Positions 55,592 through 64,000 of a DNA stretch of 64,000 nucleotides are shown here, piece after piece. The stretch lies in NCBI GenBank assembly GCA_964444925.1, contig CAYUIV010000002.1, positions 24,505 to 88,504 on the forward strand, given 5' to 3'. The position numbers were made by a program, and so were the translations under genes. The DNA is from CAYUIV01 sp964444925. GTDB lineage: Bacteria > Pseudomonadota > Gammaproteobacteria > Diplorickettsiales > Diplorickettsiaceae. The number at the start of each line of letters is the position of its first letter. The stretch's first letter is position 1. Below the pieces are notes generated by a model that saw nothing but the letters and a program-made list of their open reading frames with translations, was not told the origin of the DNA and did no database searches.

Positions 55592-56920
55592 ATGCAGTCT
55601 ATTCTTGCACACTATTTAACTGAGTTTGAAAAATTTCGCACGATGCATCTATTTTCAAAAAACAATATAGAAAATTTACAGCAGCGTGAACGGGCGATAG
55701 AAAAGTTTTTAACTACTGGTTTTCCTCAATTCAAAGAAGAACAATGGCGTTATAGTGCCACTTCACCTTTGTTACAGCATCCTTTCTATTTATTGTCGGA
55801 TTCAAACGTATTCACATCGACTGTGACATTGCCACCGTTAGATGAAAAAAGATATCGCCTGGTATTCATTAATGGGCTTTTCTCACCAATACTATCCACC
55901 GATATTCAGCAATTACCTCATAGCGTACGTTTTAGCAGTATGCGTCAGCCAACACTACCGATCGAATCGACTAAACAAAAGAGTTTTGATGGAGAAGAAA
56001 ATGCATTTACGTTGTTAAACCGCGCATTTTATCAAGACGGATGTATATTACATATTGAAGCTAATTGCACTGTGGCACAACCCATTGAACTTTGGTATGT
56101 CACAGATCACGATATGTTACAAGCGCCAACCTTACTACCTATAAAGAATATTATACATATTGGTGAACATAGTCATGTAGAATTGATTGAACATAGCTAT
56201 CAAACCACCGTTTTATCATCTCACCTAATTAACAGTTTTGTTAACCATGCCACACAGGTTACCCTAGCCCCATATGCGCATTTGACATGGTCATGCGCTT
56301 TACAGCTGCAAGAGTGCAATAGTTATGTGAGTCAGCTAAGCGTGCGACAAGAAAAACACAGTATATTAAATGCAAAAACACTTGTGCTCAGTGCAGCGGG
56401 TTTAACGCGTATAACAATGCCCGTTTCGCTGACTGGAAAGGGCGCTTCTTTTTCATTTGATGGTTTAAATTTAGCTAAAAGCTGTCAACATATTGATTAC
56501 TATTTAAAACTTCAACATGAAGCACATAATACTGTAAGTCAAATACACGAACGTGCTTGTGCAGATGATCGTAGTCAAATTGCGTTTGGAGGAGAAGTGA
56601 CGGTTAACTCAGGAGTTGAACGCGTTGAAGCGCATCAAACAAGCCATAATTTATTACTTTCTTCAAATGCCATTATTCGTACTCGACCTCGTTTAGAGCT
56701 TTTTACAGACAGTCTGGTTTGCACACATGGTGCAACCATCGGTGCAATTGATGATCTTGCACTGTGCTATCTATGTACAAGAGGTATTCCAAAAAAAGAA
56801 GCAAAAAATATGTTAATTTATGCATTTAATCAAACCGCACTGAATCGCATGCCACAACTGACTGCAACACCTTTCATTAAAACGGCTTTAAGCGCTTGGT
56901 TTAACTTTGAGATCACGTAA
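55592..56920 (+). CDS. sufD: Fe-S cluster assembly protein SufD
   Basis: SufD works with SufB and SufC as scaffold for Fe-S assembly. The 442-aa product has a helical N-terminal part (QQRERAIEKFLTTGFPQFKEEQWRYS, the typical EEWRYT-like site) and a beta-helix core. The conserved C-terminal region reads LFTDSLVCTHGATIGAIDDLALCYLCTRGIPKKEAKNMLIYAF, including the conserved HGA and the segment that contacts SufC. sufB, sufC and sufS are missing from the neighbourhood. thyA follows after 48 bp. Confidence 0.93.
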   Translation: MQSILAHYLTEFEKFRTMHLFSKNNIENLQQRERAIEKFLTTGFPQFKEEQWRYSATSPLLQHPFYLLSDSNVFTSTVTLPPLDEKRYRLVFINGLFSPILSTDIQQLPHSVRFSSMRQPTLPIESTKQKSFDGEENAFTLLNRAFYQDGCILHIEANCTVAQPIELWYVTDHDMLQAPTLLPIKNIIHIGEHSHVELIEHSYQTTVLSSHLINSFVNHATQVTLAPYAHLTWSCALQLQECNSYVSQLSVRQEKHSILNAKTLVLSAAGLTRITMPVSLTGKGASFSFDGLNLAKSCQHIDYYLKLQHEAHNTVSQIHERACADDRSQIAFGGEVTVNSGVERVEAHQTSHNLLLSSNAIIRTRPRLELFTDSLVCTHGATIGAIDDLALCYLCTRGIPKKEAKNMLIYAFNQTALNRMPQLTATPFIKTALSAWFNFEIT

Positions 56921-56968
56921 TAAAAACTGTGAAAGGTATGCTGAATTAGAAGGCAGTACGTATTATTT

Positions 56969-57763
56969 ATGAAAACGTATTTAGATTTTTTAGAAACCAC
57001 TTTAACGCATGGTAGGCTAAAAAAAGATCGAACGGGGATAGGCACGCGCAGTCTTTTTGGATACCAAATGCGCTTTAATTTAACTGCTGGTTTTCCATTA
57101 TTAACAACAAAACGACTGCATTTTAAAAGTATTCTTCATGAATTACTATGGTTTTTACAAGGTGAGACAAATATCAATGCACTGAATGCGGTCGGGGTGC
57201 GTATTTGGGATGAATGGGCAAATGAGAACGGTGAATTGGGTCCAATTTATGGCAAGCAATGGCGTGCTTGGCCCACTCCAAATGGGAAGACTATTGATCA
57301 GTTAGCACAACTTCTCGTACAAATTAAAACGCAGCCAGATTCTCGCCGGCTCATTGTCAGCGCTTGGAATGTAGCAGATATTCCACAGATGGCTTTACCA
57401 CCTTGCCATGTTTTATTTCAATTTTACGTGTCGGATCACAAATTATCTTGTCAATTGTATCAACGCAGTGCAGATGTATTTTTAGGGGTACCTTTCAATA
57501 TTGCTTCTTATTCGCTGCTAACGCACATGATTGCACAACAATGTGATTTAATACCTGATGAATTTATTTGGGTGGGTGGCGATTGCCACTTATACCTTAA
57601 TCATGTTGAACAGGCAAAAACGCAACTCTCGCGTATACCTCACCCTTTACCAACGCTTCAAATTAAAAGAAAGCCAAAGACACTTTTTGATTACTGCTTT
57701 GAAGATTTTTCTATTCAGAATTATTATCCTGATTCCAAAATTAAAGCACCAATTGCGGTTTAA
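56969..57763 (+). CDS. thyA: Thymidylate synthase
   Basis: ThyA methylates dUMP using methylene-THF (made by FolD). The 264-aa length matches E. coli exactly. It has DRTGIGTRSLFGYQMRFNL, the catalytic Cys in MALPPCHVLFQFYV, QRSADVFLGVPFNIASYSLL and the dUMP-binding HLYLNHVEQAKTQL. Its TAA overlaps the opposing mnmA stop within the tetranucleotide TTAA. It is probably co-transcribed with sufD. Confidence 0.97.
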   Translation: MKTYLDFLETTLTHGRLKKDRTGIGTRSLFGYQMRFNLTAGFPLLTTKRLHFKSILHELLWFLQGETNINALNAVGVRIWDEWANENGELGPIYGKQWRAWPTPNGKTIDQLAQLLVQIKTQPDSRRLIVSAWNVADIPQMALPPCHVLFQFYVSDHKLSCQLYQRSADVFLGVPFNIASYSLLTHMIAQQCDLIPDEFIWVGGDCHLYLNHVEQAKTQLSRIPHPLPTLQIKRKPKTLFDYCFEDFSIQNYYPDSKIKAPIAV

Positions 57764-58854
57764 TAGGTTGCTTGCTGGATAATTCCACCGCCTATACAAT
57801 CATTTTTTTGATAGAAAACAATAGATTGTCCACTTGTTATTGCGCGCTGTGCGCTTTCAAAGCGTATATGATAGCCTTGTTTATCTTTTAATTGCAGTGT
57901 AATCCAGCATGCAGCCAGTGCATGCTGATATCTTACTCTTGCTTTACAACGTAAAGGAAGTGTAGGCGGTGTACCTGCAATCCAATGGATAGAGTCAAGC
58001 CATACGTTTTTTTTATAAAGCAAAGGGTGATTGATACCTTGCACGACACGTAATAGATTATTTGCAGATTCTTTTTCAACCACGTACCAAGGTTCTGTAC
58101 GACTTCCTTTTTGTCGATCTATTTTTAAACCTTGCCGTTGACCAATCGTATAATACATTAATCCTTCATGCTCTCCTACTGTCATCCCTTTTACAGTCTG
58201 AATCAGTCCTGATACTGGTGGTAAATAATGCTGCAAAAATTGCTTAAACTGACGTGCGCCAATAAAACAGATACCGACACTGTCTTTTTTAGCATGATTG
58301 ATCAATCCAATTTTTTTTGCAAGCGCTCTCACTTGCTCTTTAGTGATGTGAGCTAATGGAAATTTAGTATTCTTGAGTTGTAGCTGATTCAGTGTATGTA
58401 GAAAATAAGTTTGATCTTTATTGATATCCTTAGCCATTTGTAAGACCCATTTTTTATCCCTGTAAACAGTATGTGCATAATGGCCTGTAGCAATGTAATC
58501 GGCACCTAAATCTTTTGCATAATTTAAAAACGCTTTAAATTTTATTAATTGATTACATAGAATATCAGGGTTTGGTGTGCGATTTGCACGATATTCTGCT
58601 AAAAAAGGTGTAAAAACTTCTTTCCAGTATTCAGCAGCAAAATTTGCTGTATGAAAATGAATGCCTATTGTTTGACAAACGGAATACACATCTTGCAGAT
58701 CTTGTGTAGTCGTACAAGGAGATAAATGATCTTGTTCATCCCAATTTTTCATGAAAAAACCTTGTACATCATAGCCTTGTTGTTTCAATAGCCAAGCACT
58801 GACAGCAGAATCTACTCCTCCTGAAAGGCCTACGATAACACGTGTCTTTTTCAT
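57760..58854 (-). CDS. mnmA: tRNA-specific 2-thiouridylase
   Basis: MnmA thiolates U34 of tRNA-Lys, Glu and Gln. The 364-aa protein has the PP-loop GLSGGVDSAVSAWLL, the catalytic Cys in NPDILCNQLIKF, and the second Cys in KKDSVGICFIG. YTIGQRQGLKI and the C-terminal ITSGQSIVFYQKNDCIGGG complete the family pattern. The stop TAA is read from the same TTAA that ends thyA. It runs convergent to thyA and is preceded by a tRNA-Thr gene on the same strand. Confidence 0.97.
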   Translation of the reverse strand: MKKTRVIVGLSGGVDSAVSAWLLKQQGYDVQGFFMKNWDEQDHLSPCTTTQDLQDVYSVCQTIGIHFHTANFAAEYWKEVFTPFLAEYRANRTPNPDILCNQLIKFKAFLNYAKDLGADYIATGHYAHTVYRDKKWVLQMAKDINKDQTYFLHTLNQLQLKNTKFPLAHITKEQVRALAKKIGLINHAKKDSVGICFIGARQFKQFLQHYLPPVSGLIQTVKGMTVGEHEGLMYYTIGQRQGLKIDRQKGSRTEPWYVVEKESANNLLRVVQGINHPLLYKKNVWLDSIHWIAGTPPTLPLRCKARVRYQHALAACWITLQLKDKQGYHIRFESAQRAITSGQSIVFYQKNDCIGGGIIQQATY

Positions 58855-58888
58855 TGATGTAAAAAACAGAAACGATGAAAATAGAAAT

Positions 58889-58962
58889 TGCCGACGAGAC
58901 GACTCGAACGTCCGACCTACTAATTACGAATTAGTTGCTCTCCCAAACTGAGCTACGTCGGC
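58889..58962 (-). tRNA. tRNA-Thr (anticodon CGT)
   Basis: On the minus strand acceptor GCCGACG pairs with CGTCGGC. The D arm is TAGCTCAGTTTGGGAGAGCA, the anticodon loop TTCGTAA (anticodon CGT, codon ACG), and the T arm GGACGTTCGAGTCGTCT (one wobble). Discriminator A; CCA is not encoded. Confidence 0.93.
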
Positions 58963-59109
58963 AGTCAAAAATTCAATACACAGTATACGTGAATGATAGC
59001 AAACCACAAAAAATTAAAGAATAGAAATAATTCTATATAGTCAAAAAAATACTACATGAACTAGACTGCCAAAATCATTGACTCAATGCAATCAACTTTC
59101 TTATTTATG

Positions 59110-60435
59110 TTAGCTATTAAGTTTTTGCATACGTTCTTTAATCGGTAATTTTAAAAGATCTGTCCACCAATTGCTAATAGAAGCCGGTAACTCTTCATTT
59201 TGAACGCGTAGTAACAAAAAATCGTAAGCGGCACGAAAGCGAGGATGCGAAAGCAAACGTTGCACCCGTACTGGATGTTGGTTGAGAAATAGAGGCTGCA
59301 TCATCCAAATCTCTTTAATCATTTGACTACAAAAGCGGGTTAAGTTTGTCACTTGGTGCTGTTGTTGTAAAAGAGATTGTATGACTGCATCTAAACTTGT
59401 CGATACAACAAAAGGTATTTTTTGCTTTCTCACTTCTTTTTGTAAGGCATACCACAATATTGTTGCAAATAAAAAAGCGGGTGAAACGGTTTTTTTTGTT
59501 TTAATTCTATCGTCTGTGTTTTGCAAGGCGCGTTCAATCCAATGCGTATAGCTTTGTTCGTAGCCATCAGGAAAAAGCGCAGGAAAAATTCTTTGTAAAA
59601 GTTGATACTGTTTAAGTAGCCGATAGGTATTTACTGCATAGCCACTTCGAAATAATTTAAGTACTTCCTCAAAAAGGCGACTACTTGGAACATAGGATAA
59701 ACGTGCTGTATTTTCTATTAATGCATCTTCTGTCTCAGACTCAAAACAAAAATCTTCAAATTTAGCAGCAAGACGAATACCTCGTAACAAGCGCACAGGA
59801 TCTTCCTGATAGCGCTTTTTTGGTTCTCCTGTGAGACGAATTTTTTTATTTTTTAAGTCGCTTAATGCATTGCAGTAATCATGCAGTGTTAAGTCCTGTG
59901 CACTGTAATAGAGTGAGTTAATTGAAAAATCTCGTCGCCATACATCTTCATGTACTTGACCGTACACATTATCACGTACGAGCATGCCTTGTTTATTTGA
60001 CATTCTTTGCAATGAATAATCGGTCGATTTCATCTCACCACGAAATGTCATGACTTCAATAATTTCTGTTGGAAAACGAATGTGTGCAATTCGAAAACGT
60101 TTACCAATCAGCAATGCATTACGAAACAGGGTTTTAATTTGCTCAGGTTTTGCATTTGTTGCGATATCAAAATCTTTAGGCGTCGTGTTGAGTAAGATAT
60201 CTCTAACACTACCTCCAACAAGGTAGGCTTCAAATCCTCCTCGGTAAAGTCGATCCAACACTTTTAAGGCATTGGAGCTGACGGCTTTACGCGAAATATT
60301 ATGCTGTTGATAGGGAATAATTGTAGGACGACGGGGGACGGATGTAGAGCGAAACAAAATACTAAAGTATTTTCCTAAAATAACTTGATTCTCCTTTTTA
60401 GTAATAATAAAGTAATGTTTTAGATTAATTGACAA
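59110..60435 (-). CDS. pcnB: Poly(A) polymerase I
   Basis: PcnB adds poly(A) tails to RNA 3' ends, marking them for decay. The 441-aa protein starts with a variable part, then PYQQHNISRKAVSSNALKVLDRLYRGGFEAYLVGGSVRDILL, close to E. coli PcnB. The catalytic aspartates are in PKDFDIATNA. RFRIAHIRF, TFRGEM, RRDFSINSLYY, RLTGEPKKRYQEDPVRLLRGIRLAAK and SSRLFEEVLKLF follow. The N-terminal RKAV and the C-terminal extension separate it from CCA-adding enzymes, which are needed here since most tRNAs lack CCA. folK and panB are not adjacent. Confidence 0.93.
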   Translation of the reverse strand: MSINLKHYFIITKKENQVILGKYFSILFRSTSVPRRPTIIPYQQHNISRKAVSSNALKVLDRLYRGGFEAYLVGGSVRDILLNTTPKDFDIATNAKPEQIKTLFRNALLIGKRFRIAHIRFPTEIIEVMTFRGEMKSTDYSLQRMSNKQGMLVRDNVYGQVHEDVWRRDFSINSLYYSAQDLTLHDYCNALSDLKNKKIRLTGEPKKRYQEDPVRLLRGIRLAAKFEDFCFESETEDALIENTARLSYVPSSRLFEEVLKLFRSGYAVNTYRLLKQYQLLQRIFPALFPDGYEQSYTHWIERALQNTDDRIKTKKTVSPAFLFATILWYALQKEVRKQKIPFVVSTSLDAVIQSLLQQQHQVTNLTRFCSQMIKEIWMMQPLFLNQHPVRVQRLLSHPRFRAAYDFLLLRVQNEELPASISNWWTDLLKLPIKERMQKLNS

Positions 60436-60470
60436 TGATAAAAAGAGTCGAAAGAACTATAGCGCGATCT

Positions 60471-60546
60471 GCTTCCTTCGTCTAGTGGCCTAGGACAACG
60501 CCCTCTCACGGCGTAAACAGGGGTTCAAGTCCCCTAGGAAGCACCA
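60471..60546 (+). tRNA. tRNA-Glu (anticodon CTC), CCA encoded
   Basis: Acceptor GCTTCCT pairs with AGGAAGC. The anticodon stem-loop CGCCCTCTCACGGCG gives anticodon CTC (codon GAG), and the T arm is AGGGGTTCAAGTCCCCT. Discriminator A is followed by an encoded CCA. It lies opposite in strand to pcnB and psd, and its last base abuts the psd stop. Confidence 0.95.
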
Positions 60547-61446
60547 TTATGCTTGTTTATAATCATACTTTTGTATCTGAAGATTCTCAACTACACCCCG
60601 CGTTCCAAGCAGTTGACCACAAGTTACTCTTTGTCCTATTTTCAAAGAAGAATTCCACGTCATAGAATCTTTTGAAAACAGTAAGATAACGGTTGATCCC
60701 ATTTGAAAATGGCCCATCTCTTCATGGGCAGTCAGCTGAATATTTTTTTGATGATAATGCCAACGTAAAATAGCAGGCTGTCTGGCAGCTGGTTGGATCA
60801 CTCCTGTCCAACGTGTTCCAATTTTTCCTACCAAAAATGCACCAATTTGTATAATTGCCATCATCCCTTCTTGCATACGAAATACACTCACCACTCTCTC
60901 ATTGCGCGTAAAAAGTTGAGAAATACGTGCTGTATTGCGCGGATTGACAGAAAAAAGTAATCCTGGAACATAGATTGTTTTCTGGAGTATTGCCGTCAGT
61001 GGCATATGTACACGATGGTAGTCTTGCGGCGCAAGATAAAACACTGCAAATGTCCCTGTGGTAAATTGTTCAATAAGTTTTTTATCACCAGCAACTAAGT
61101 CAGGTAATAAATAAGTTTTTTGCTTTGCTTGCAACAGGGTATGACATTTCTCAATCGTTCCTAGCTGATTAATGAATCCATCCACTGGTGAAAATACTTT
61201 ACCTTCATAACACGTGCTCACCTTTCTAGCTTTTAAGGTACGTAAAAAGAAGTCATTTAGACTTTTGTAATCTGCAACCTGAGAACGTGTACAATGTCTA
61301 AGATCGATGTTGTACCAAGCTATAAAAAGATGAATAAGGCTTTGTTTTACCCAGTACCATTGACAATTACAAAGTACACCTGCCCATCGAGAGAGGCGGT
61401 GATGTATTCTCCAACGGAGCGTTGGAACGAAAGAATTATGTCTCAT
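60547..61446 (-). CDS. psd: Phosphatidylserine decarboxylase
   Basis: Psd makes phosphatidylethanolamine at the inner membrane. The 299-aa proenzyme has the N-terminal helical part, SLNDFFLRTLKAR, SPVDGFINQLG, APQDYHRVHMP with the catalytic His, and the self-cleavage site FQMGST near residue 250. The Gly-Ser pair that yields the pyruvoyl group is kept; the usual LGST is MGST. The ATG overlaps the nrdB stop as ATGA, so they are co-transcribed. pssA is not nearby. Confidence 0.95.
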   Translation of the reverse strand: MRHNSFVPTLRWRIHHRLSRWAGVLCNCQWYWVKQSLIHLFIAWYNIDLRHCTRSQVADYKSLNDFFLRTLKARKVSTCYEGKVFSPVDGFINQLGTIEKCHTLLQAKQKTYLLPDLVAGDKKLIEQFTTGTFAVFYLAPQDYHRVHMPLTAILQKTIYVPGLLFSVNPRNTARISQLFTRNERVVSVFRMQEGMMAIIQIGAFLVGKIGTRWTGVIQPAARQPAILRWHYHQKNIQLTAHEEMGHFQMGSTVILLFSKDSMTWNSSLKIGQRVTCGQLLGTRGVVENLQIQKYDYKQA

Positions 61447-62588
61447 TCATCCCAATCGAGTGTTCCCCCTGTTTGATATTCAGTAACTCGTGTTTCAAAA
61501 AAGTTTTTTTCCTTTTTTAAATCAATAATTTCACTCATCCAAGGTAACGGATTTGTTGCCCCTTTGTATTGTTCAGGTAATCCGATCTGTGCTAGCCTTC
61601 TATTACCAATAAAACGCAAGTATTCACTCATGACTTCTGCATTTAAACCCAGTACGCCTTGAGGCATAGTGTCTCTAGCATACTGTTGTTCAAGCTCAAC
61701 TCCTTTCTTAATAAGCGTAATCATCTCTTCTTGAAAGTTTTTTGTCCATAAACTAGGATTTTCTATTTTGATTTGATTGATTACATCAATACCAAAGTTA
61801 AGGTGCATGGATTCATCGCGTAAAATATATTGAAATTGTTCAGCTGTTCCTGTCATTTTATTACGTCGCCCAAGACTTAAAACTTGTGCAAACCCAACGT
61901 AAAAGAAAATGCCTTCAAAAATAACATAGAATGCAATGAGATCACGTAAAAGACGCTGGTCTGTTTCAGGAGTGCCCGTATGAAATGTTGGATCCGCAAG
62001 ACTTTGTGTATAGGGAAGTGCCCAATCGGCTTTCATTGCAACAGATGGTACTTCTCGGTACATATTGAAAAGTTCTGCCTCATCCATACGAAGTGATTCA
62101 ATAATATACTGATAAGCATGTGTATGTACTGCTTCTTCAAATGCTTGTCTTAACAAGTATTGTCGACATTCTGGATTAGTGATGTGACGGTAAATTGCCA
62201 AAACTAAATTGTTCGCAACCAGTGAATCTGCAGTAGAAAAAAAGCCTAAACTGCGTTTCACGATCATGCGTTCCCCTTCTGTCAAACCCTCTTTAGTATT
62301 CCATAGGTTATGATCTGCAGACATATTGACTTCCTGGGGCATCCAATGATTAGCGCATCCAACAAGATATTTTTCCCATGCCCATAAATATTTAAAAGGA
62401 ATTAACTGATTGAGGTCAGAGCGGCAGTTAATAATTTTTTTATCATCAACTTGAATCCGTGCTGCGCCCATTTCTAATGATTCAAGGCCTGTATAACCTT
62501 TTTTTGAAGAAACTTCATCTTTTATTTTTTTACTCTTTTCAAATTTATGTTCACTGTCATAAATTGCTTTTTCATTGTCAAGTGACAT
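61443..62588 (-). CDS. nrdB: Ribonucleotide reductase beta subunit, Chlamydia-like R2 subgroup
   Basis: R2 generates the radical that drives ribonucleotide reduction in NrdA. The 381-aa product closely follows the Chlamydia NrdB lineage: FKYLWAWEKYLVGCANHWMPQEVNM, RSLGFFSTADSLVANNLVLAIYRHITNPECRQYLLRQAFEEAVHTHAYQYI, YILRDESMHLNFGIDVINQI and the R1-interacting end TGGTLDWDE. Ligand Glu and His residues are all present. The radical-site residue, four after the His of EEAVH, is Tyr, whereas Chlamydia has Phe. nrdA is absent from both sides; psd follows with a 4-bp overlap and fmt precedes. Confidence 0.95.
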   Translation of the reverse strand: MSLDNEKAIYDSEHKFEKSKKIKDEVSSKKGYTGLESLEMGAARIQVDDKKIINCRSDLNQLIPFKYLWAWEKYLVGCANHWMPQEVNMSADHNLWNTKEGLTEGERMIVKRSLGFFSTADSLVANNLVLAIYRHITNPECRQYLLRQAFEEAVHTHAYQYIIESLRMDEAELFNMYREVPSVAMKADWALPYTQSLADPTFHTGTPETDQRLLRDLIAFYVIFEGIFFYVGFAQVLSLGRRNKMTGTAEQFQYILRDESMHLNFGIDVINQIKIENPSLWTKNFQEEMITLIKKGVELEQQYARDTMPQGVLGLNAEVMSEYLRFIGNRRLAQIGLPEQYKGATNPLPWMSEIIDLKKEKNFFETRVTEYQTGGTLDWDE

Positions 62589-62674
62589 AAGAAATTTCCT
62601 CAGATAAAAGTCGGTAGATTTTTAAAAAAGTAGTATAAACGATTCATACAAGATACCAAAATTCTTTAGAAAAT

Positions 62675-63646
62675 TTACATATCAAGACTAATAAACTGCA
62701 TGCCAACGGTCAGAAATGATAATTGACCACTGATGAGTTGGGAAACAAACAGGGGTTTTTTGCCTTCAAGTTGCAGTTGTATCAGTTCAATATGACCCTT
62801 TTTTGTTGCAACAATAATACTTTGTTTTGTGATCATCACAATTTTTCCTGGGATATCATTTTCTATATCAGTTCTAAGGCATAGCGCAGCTTTCCAAACA
62901 CGGATACGCTTTCCTTCTATTTTTGTAGTTGCAATTGGCCAAGAATAAAAAGCACGTATTTGTCGCTCGATTGTAAAGGCATCGTGGTGCCAATTGATGT
63001 GGGCACAAGATTTTGTAATTTTTGCAGCGTAATTTGTATTGCGACGTATCGGTTGTGCTCGCGCTTGTTTTTGAAAATCACTTAAGTGCATGAGTGTTTT
63101 TATTAAACAAATTGCACCCATTGTACCTAAACGTTGCTGCAAACTATCAGTCGTGTCAGTCGGTAAAATAGTAAGACTTTCTTGATACAAAATATCGCCT
63201 GTATCTAATCCTGCATCTATTTGTATCACAGTAATCCCTGTCTGTTTGTCTCCATTCAGTAATGCGTGTTGTACAGGTGCTGCTCCTGGCCATTTGGGCA
63301 ATAAAGAAGCATGGACATTAATACAGCCCAAAGGCAGTATGTTTAAAACCGCTTGCGGGAGAATAAGACCATAAGCAACAACGATCATTAAGTCGGCCTG
63401 AAACGAATGTAAGCGCTTTTTCTCCAATTGAGACTTAAAGTTTACTGGCTGTTGTATAATAAAATTATGCGGTTTTGCAAAGGTTTTAATGACAGTTTGG
63501 CAATTGCTTTTACCTCTCCCACTAGGACGATCAGGTTGAGTATAAATAGCAACTAACTCGTAAAGAGGGGAAATGCGACAAAACTCAATTAACGCTTTTA
63601 AGTGCGGTAATGCAAAAGCAGCGCTTCCTGCAAAAATAATTTTCAT
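62675..63646 (-). CDS. fmt: Methionyl-tRNA formyltransferase
   Basis: Fmt formylates initiator Met-tRNA using 10-formyl-THF (from FolD). The 323-aa product (from the ATG at 63646; a TTG two codons earlier is less likely) has MKIIFAGSAAFALPHLKAL, VVAYGLILPQAVLNILPLGCINVHASLLP, the catalytic Asp in QIDAGLDTGDILY, and a C-terminal domain. The usual LLPxWRGAAP reads LLPKWPGAAP, with Pro in place of Arg. def, its common partner, is missing. It runs in the same direction as nrdB and psd. Confidence 0.95.
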   Translation of the reverse strand: MKIIFAGSAAFALPHLKALIEFCRISPLYELVAIYTQPDRPSGRGKSNCQTVIKTFAKPHNFIIQQPVNFKSQLEKKRLHSFQADLMIVVAYGLILPQAVLNILPLGCINVHASLLPKWPGAAPVQHALLNGDKQTGITVIQIDAGLDTGDILYQESLTILPTDTTDSLQQRLGTMGAICLIKTLMHLSDFQKQARAQPIRRNTNYAAKITKSCAHINWHHDAFTIERQIRAFYSWPIATTKIEGKRIRVWKAALCLRTDIENDIPGKIVMITKQSIIVATKKGHIELIQLQLEGKKPLFVSQLISGQLSFLTVGMQFISLDM

Positions 63647-63860
63647 GGTCAAATCACTTGAGTATTTCAGATTAAAGACAATACTGAAGCAAAATGCTAG
63701 CGTGTCTTGAAAAATTTAGCAATTTTTTATCGTACACATGACTTAATATTTCTTACAAAACGTTGTACTCTTTTTTAATGACATAACAATTATTCTTGTT
63801 ATGTTACGAATAGCTAATGTGAGATGCGTTGAAAAATATCTTGCATTTGGCTGCTGTAAA

Positions 63861-64000
63861 ATGAGTTATATTATCAGCGTTAAAAGAATGTCGAAGAAAC
63901 AAGCGCAAAACGAAGCGGCGGTTGCAAGAGGAAAACGCTTGCGTTTTGTCCGCAATATTATGAGCATGACGTTGAACGAATTTGGTCAATTATGTAAGAT
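63861..64000 (+). CDS. Partial HTH protein (XRE-like), runs off right edge
   Basis: An ATG at 63861 (or 63888) opens a frame that stays open to the end of the window. After a charged start (MSKKQAQNEAAVARG) comes KRLRFVRNIMSMTLNEFGQLCK, the opening of a Cro/CI-type helix-turn-helix (RLRxxRxxxxxTxxEFxxxxx). The remainder lies outside the window. Probably a DNA-binding regulator. Confidence 0.6.
   Translation, partial: MSYIISVKRMSKKQAQNEAAVARGKRLRFVRNIMSMTLNEFGQLCK

Overview
The window is AT-rich bacterial chromosome, densely coded except for one stretch of about 9 kb. The gene set points to a gammaproteobacterium: ubiquinone hydroxylases UbiH, UbiI-like and Coq7 with accessory factor UbiK, a DciA-type helicase-loader protein, XseB, RppH, PcnB and meso-DAP cell-wall genes (murE, dapF). 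Ankyrin-repeat proteins, eukaryote-like P450s, an adjacent AhpC-AhpD pair and decaying genes suggest a host-associated (amoeba, arthropod or other intracellular) lineage such as the Legionellales (Coxiella/Rickettsiella/Berkiella-like). The taxonomic placement is inference; no rRNA is present.

Layout. 0-13.7 kb: a truncated secreted-protein gene, tRNA-Lys, infA-ygfZ, a 629-aa orphan, a CAU tRNA, a membrane-anchored coiled-coil protein, serS divergent from folD-murE, a tiny 34-aa gene, dciA, ubiK, a cysteine synthase/CBS-like enzyme, sucCD and cysS. 13.8-16 kb: a large ankyrin protein with a basic N-terminus. 16-22.4 kb: dapF, tRNA-Thr, rppH, ubiH, pheT and ogt. 22.5-25.7 kb: two tandem P450 genes whose motifs look like fungal CYP52-type fatty-acid/alkane hydroxylases. 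25.8-37.8 kb: mscS, a two-gene NitT/TauT-like ABC transporter, tatD, a PAS-like/LuxR-type regulator, prmC, tRNA-Ser, an ahpC-ahpD-coq7-metQ-like run, and miaB-xseB.

37.8-41.6 kb: a probable replication origin (AT-rich block, six DnaA-box-like 9-mers and a perfect 34-bp inverted repeat) followed by dnaA-dnaN-recF; gyrB does not follow. 41.9-45.3 kb: an isolated TrbC-like protein, ubiI and the NAD malic enzyme gene. 45.3-53.9 kb is accessory: two intact ankyrin genes, one ankyrin pseudogene whose inactivating mutations can be read off exactly, one small ankyrin remnant, and long stretches without genes. The three larger ankyrin proteins share a C-terminal module that resembles the F-box-like end of PRANC domains. 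53.9-64 kb returns to housekeeping genes: lpdA, sufD, thyA, mnmA, two tRNAs, pcnB, psd, nrdB, fmt, and the start of an HTH gene at the right edge.

Many partners that usually sit together are separated here (pheT without pheS, nrdB without nrdA, sufD without sufBC, murE outside a division cluster, lpdA without its dehydrogenase), which indicates a heavily rearranged chromosome. Together the core genes cover translation, ubiquinone-based respiration with the TCA cycle, peroxide defence, peptidoglycan synthesis and replication initiation. The accessory genes look directed at a eukaryotic host.
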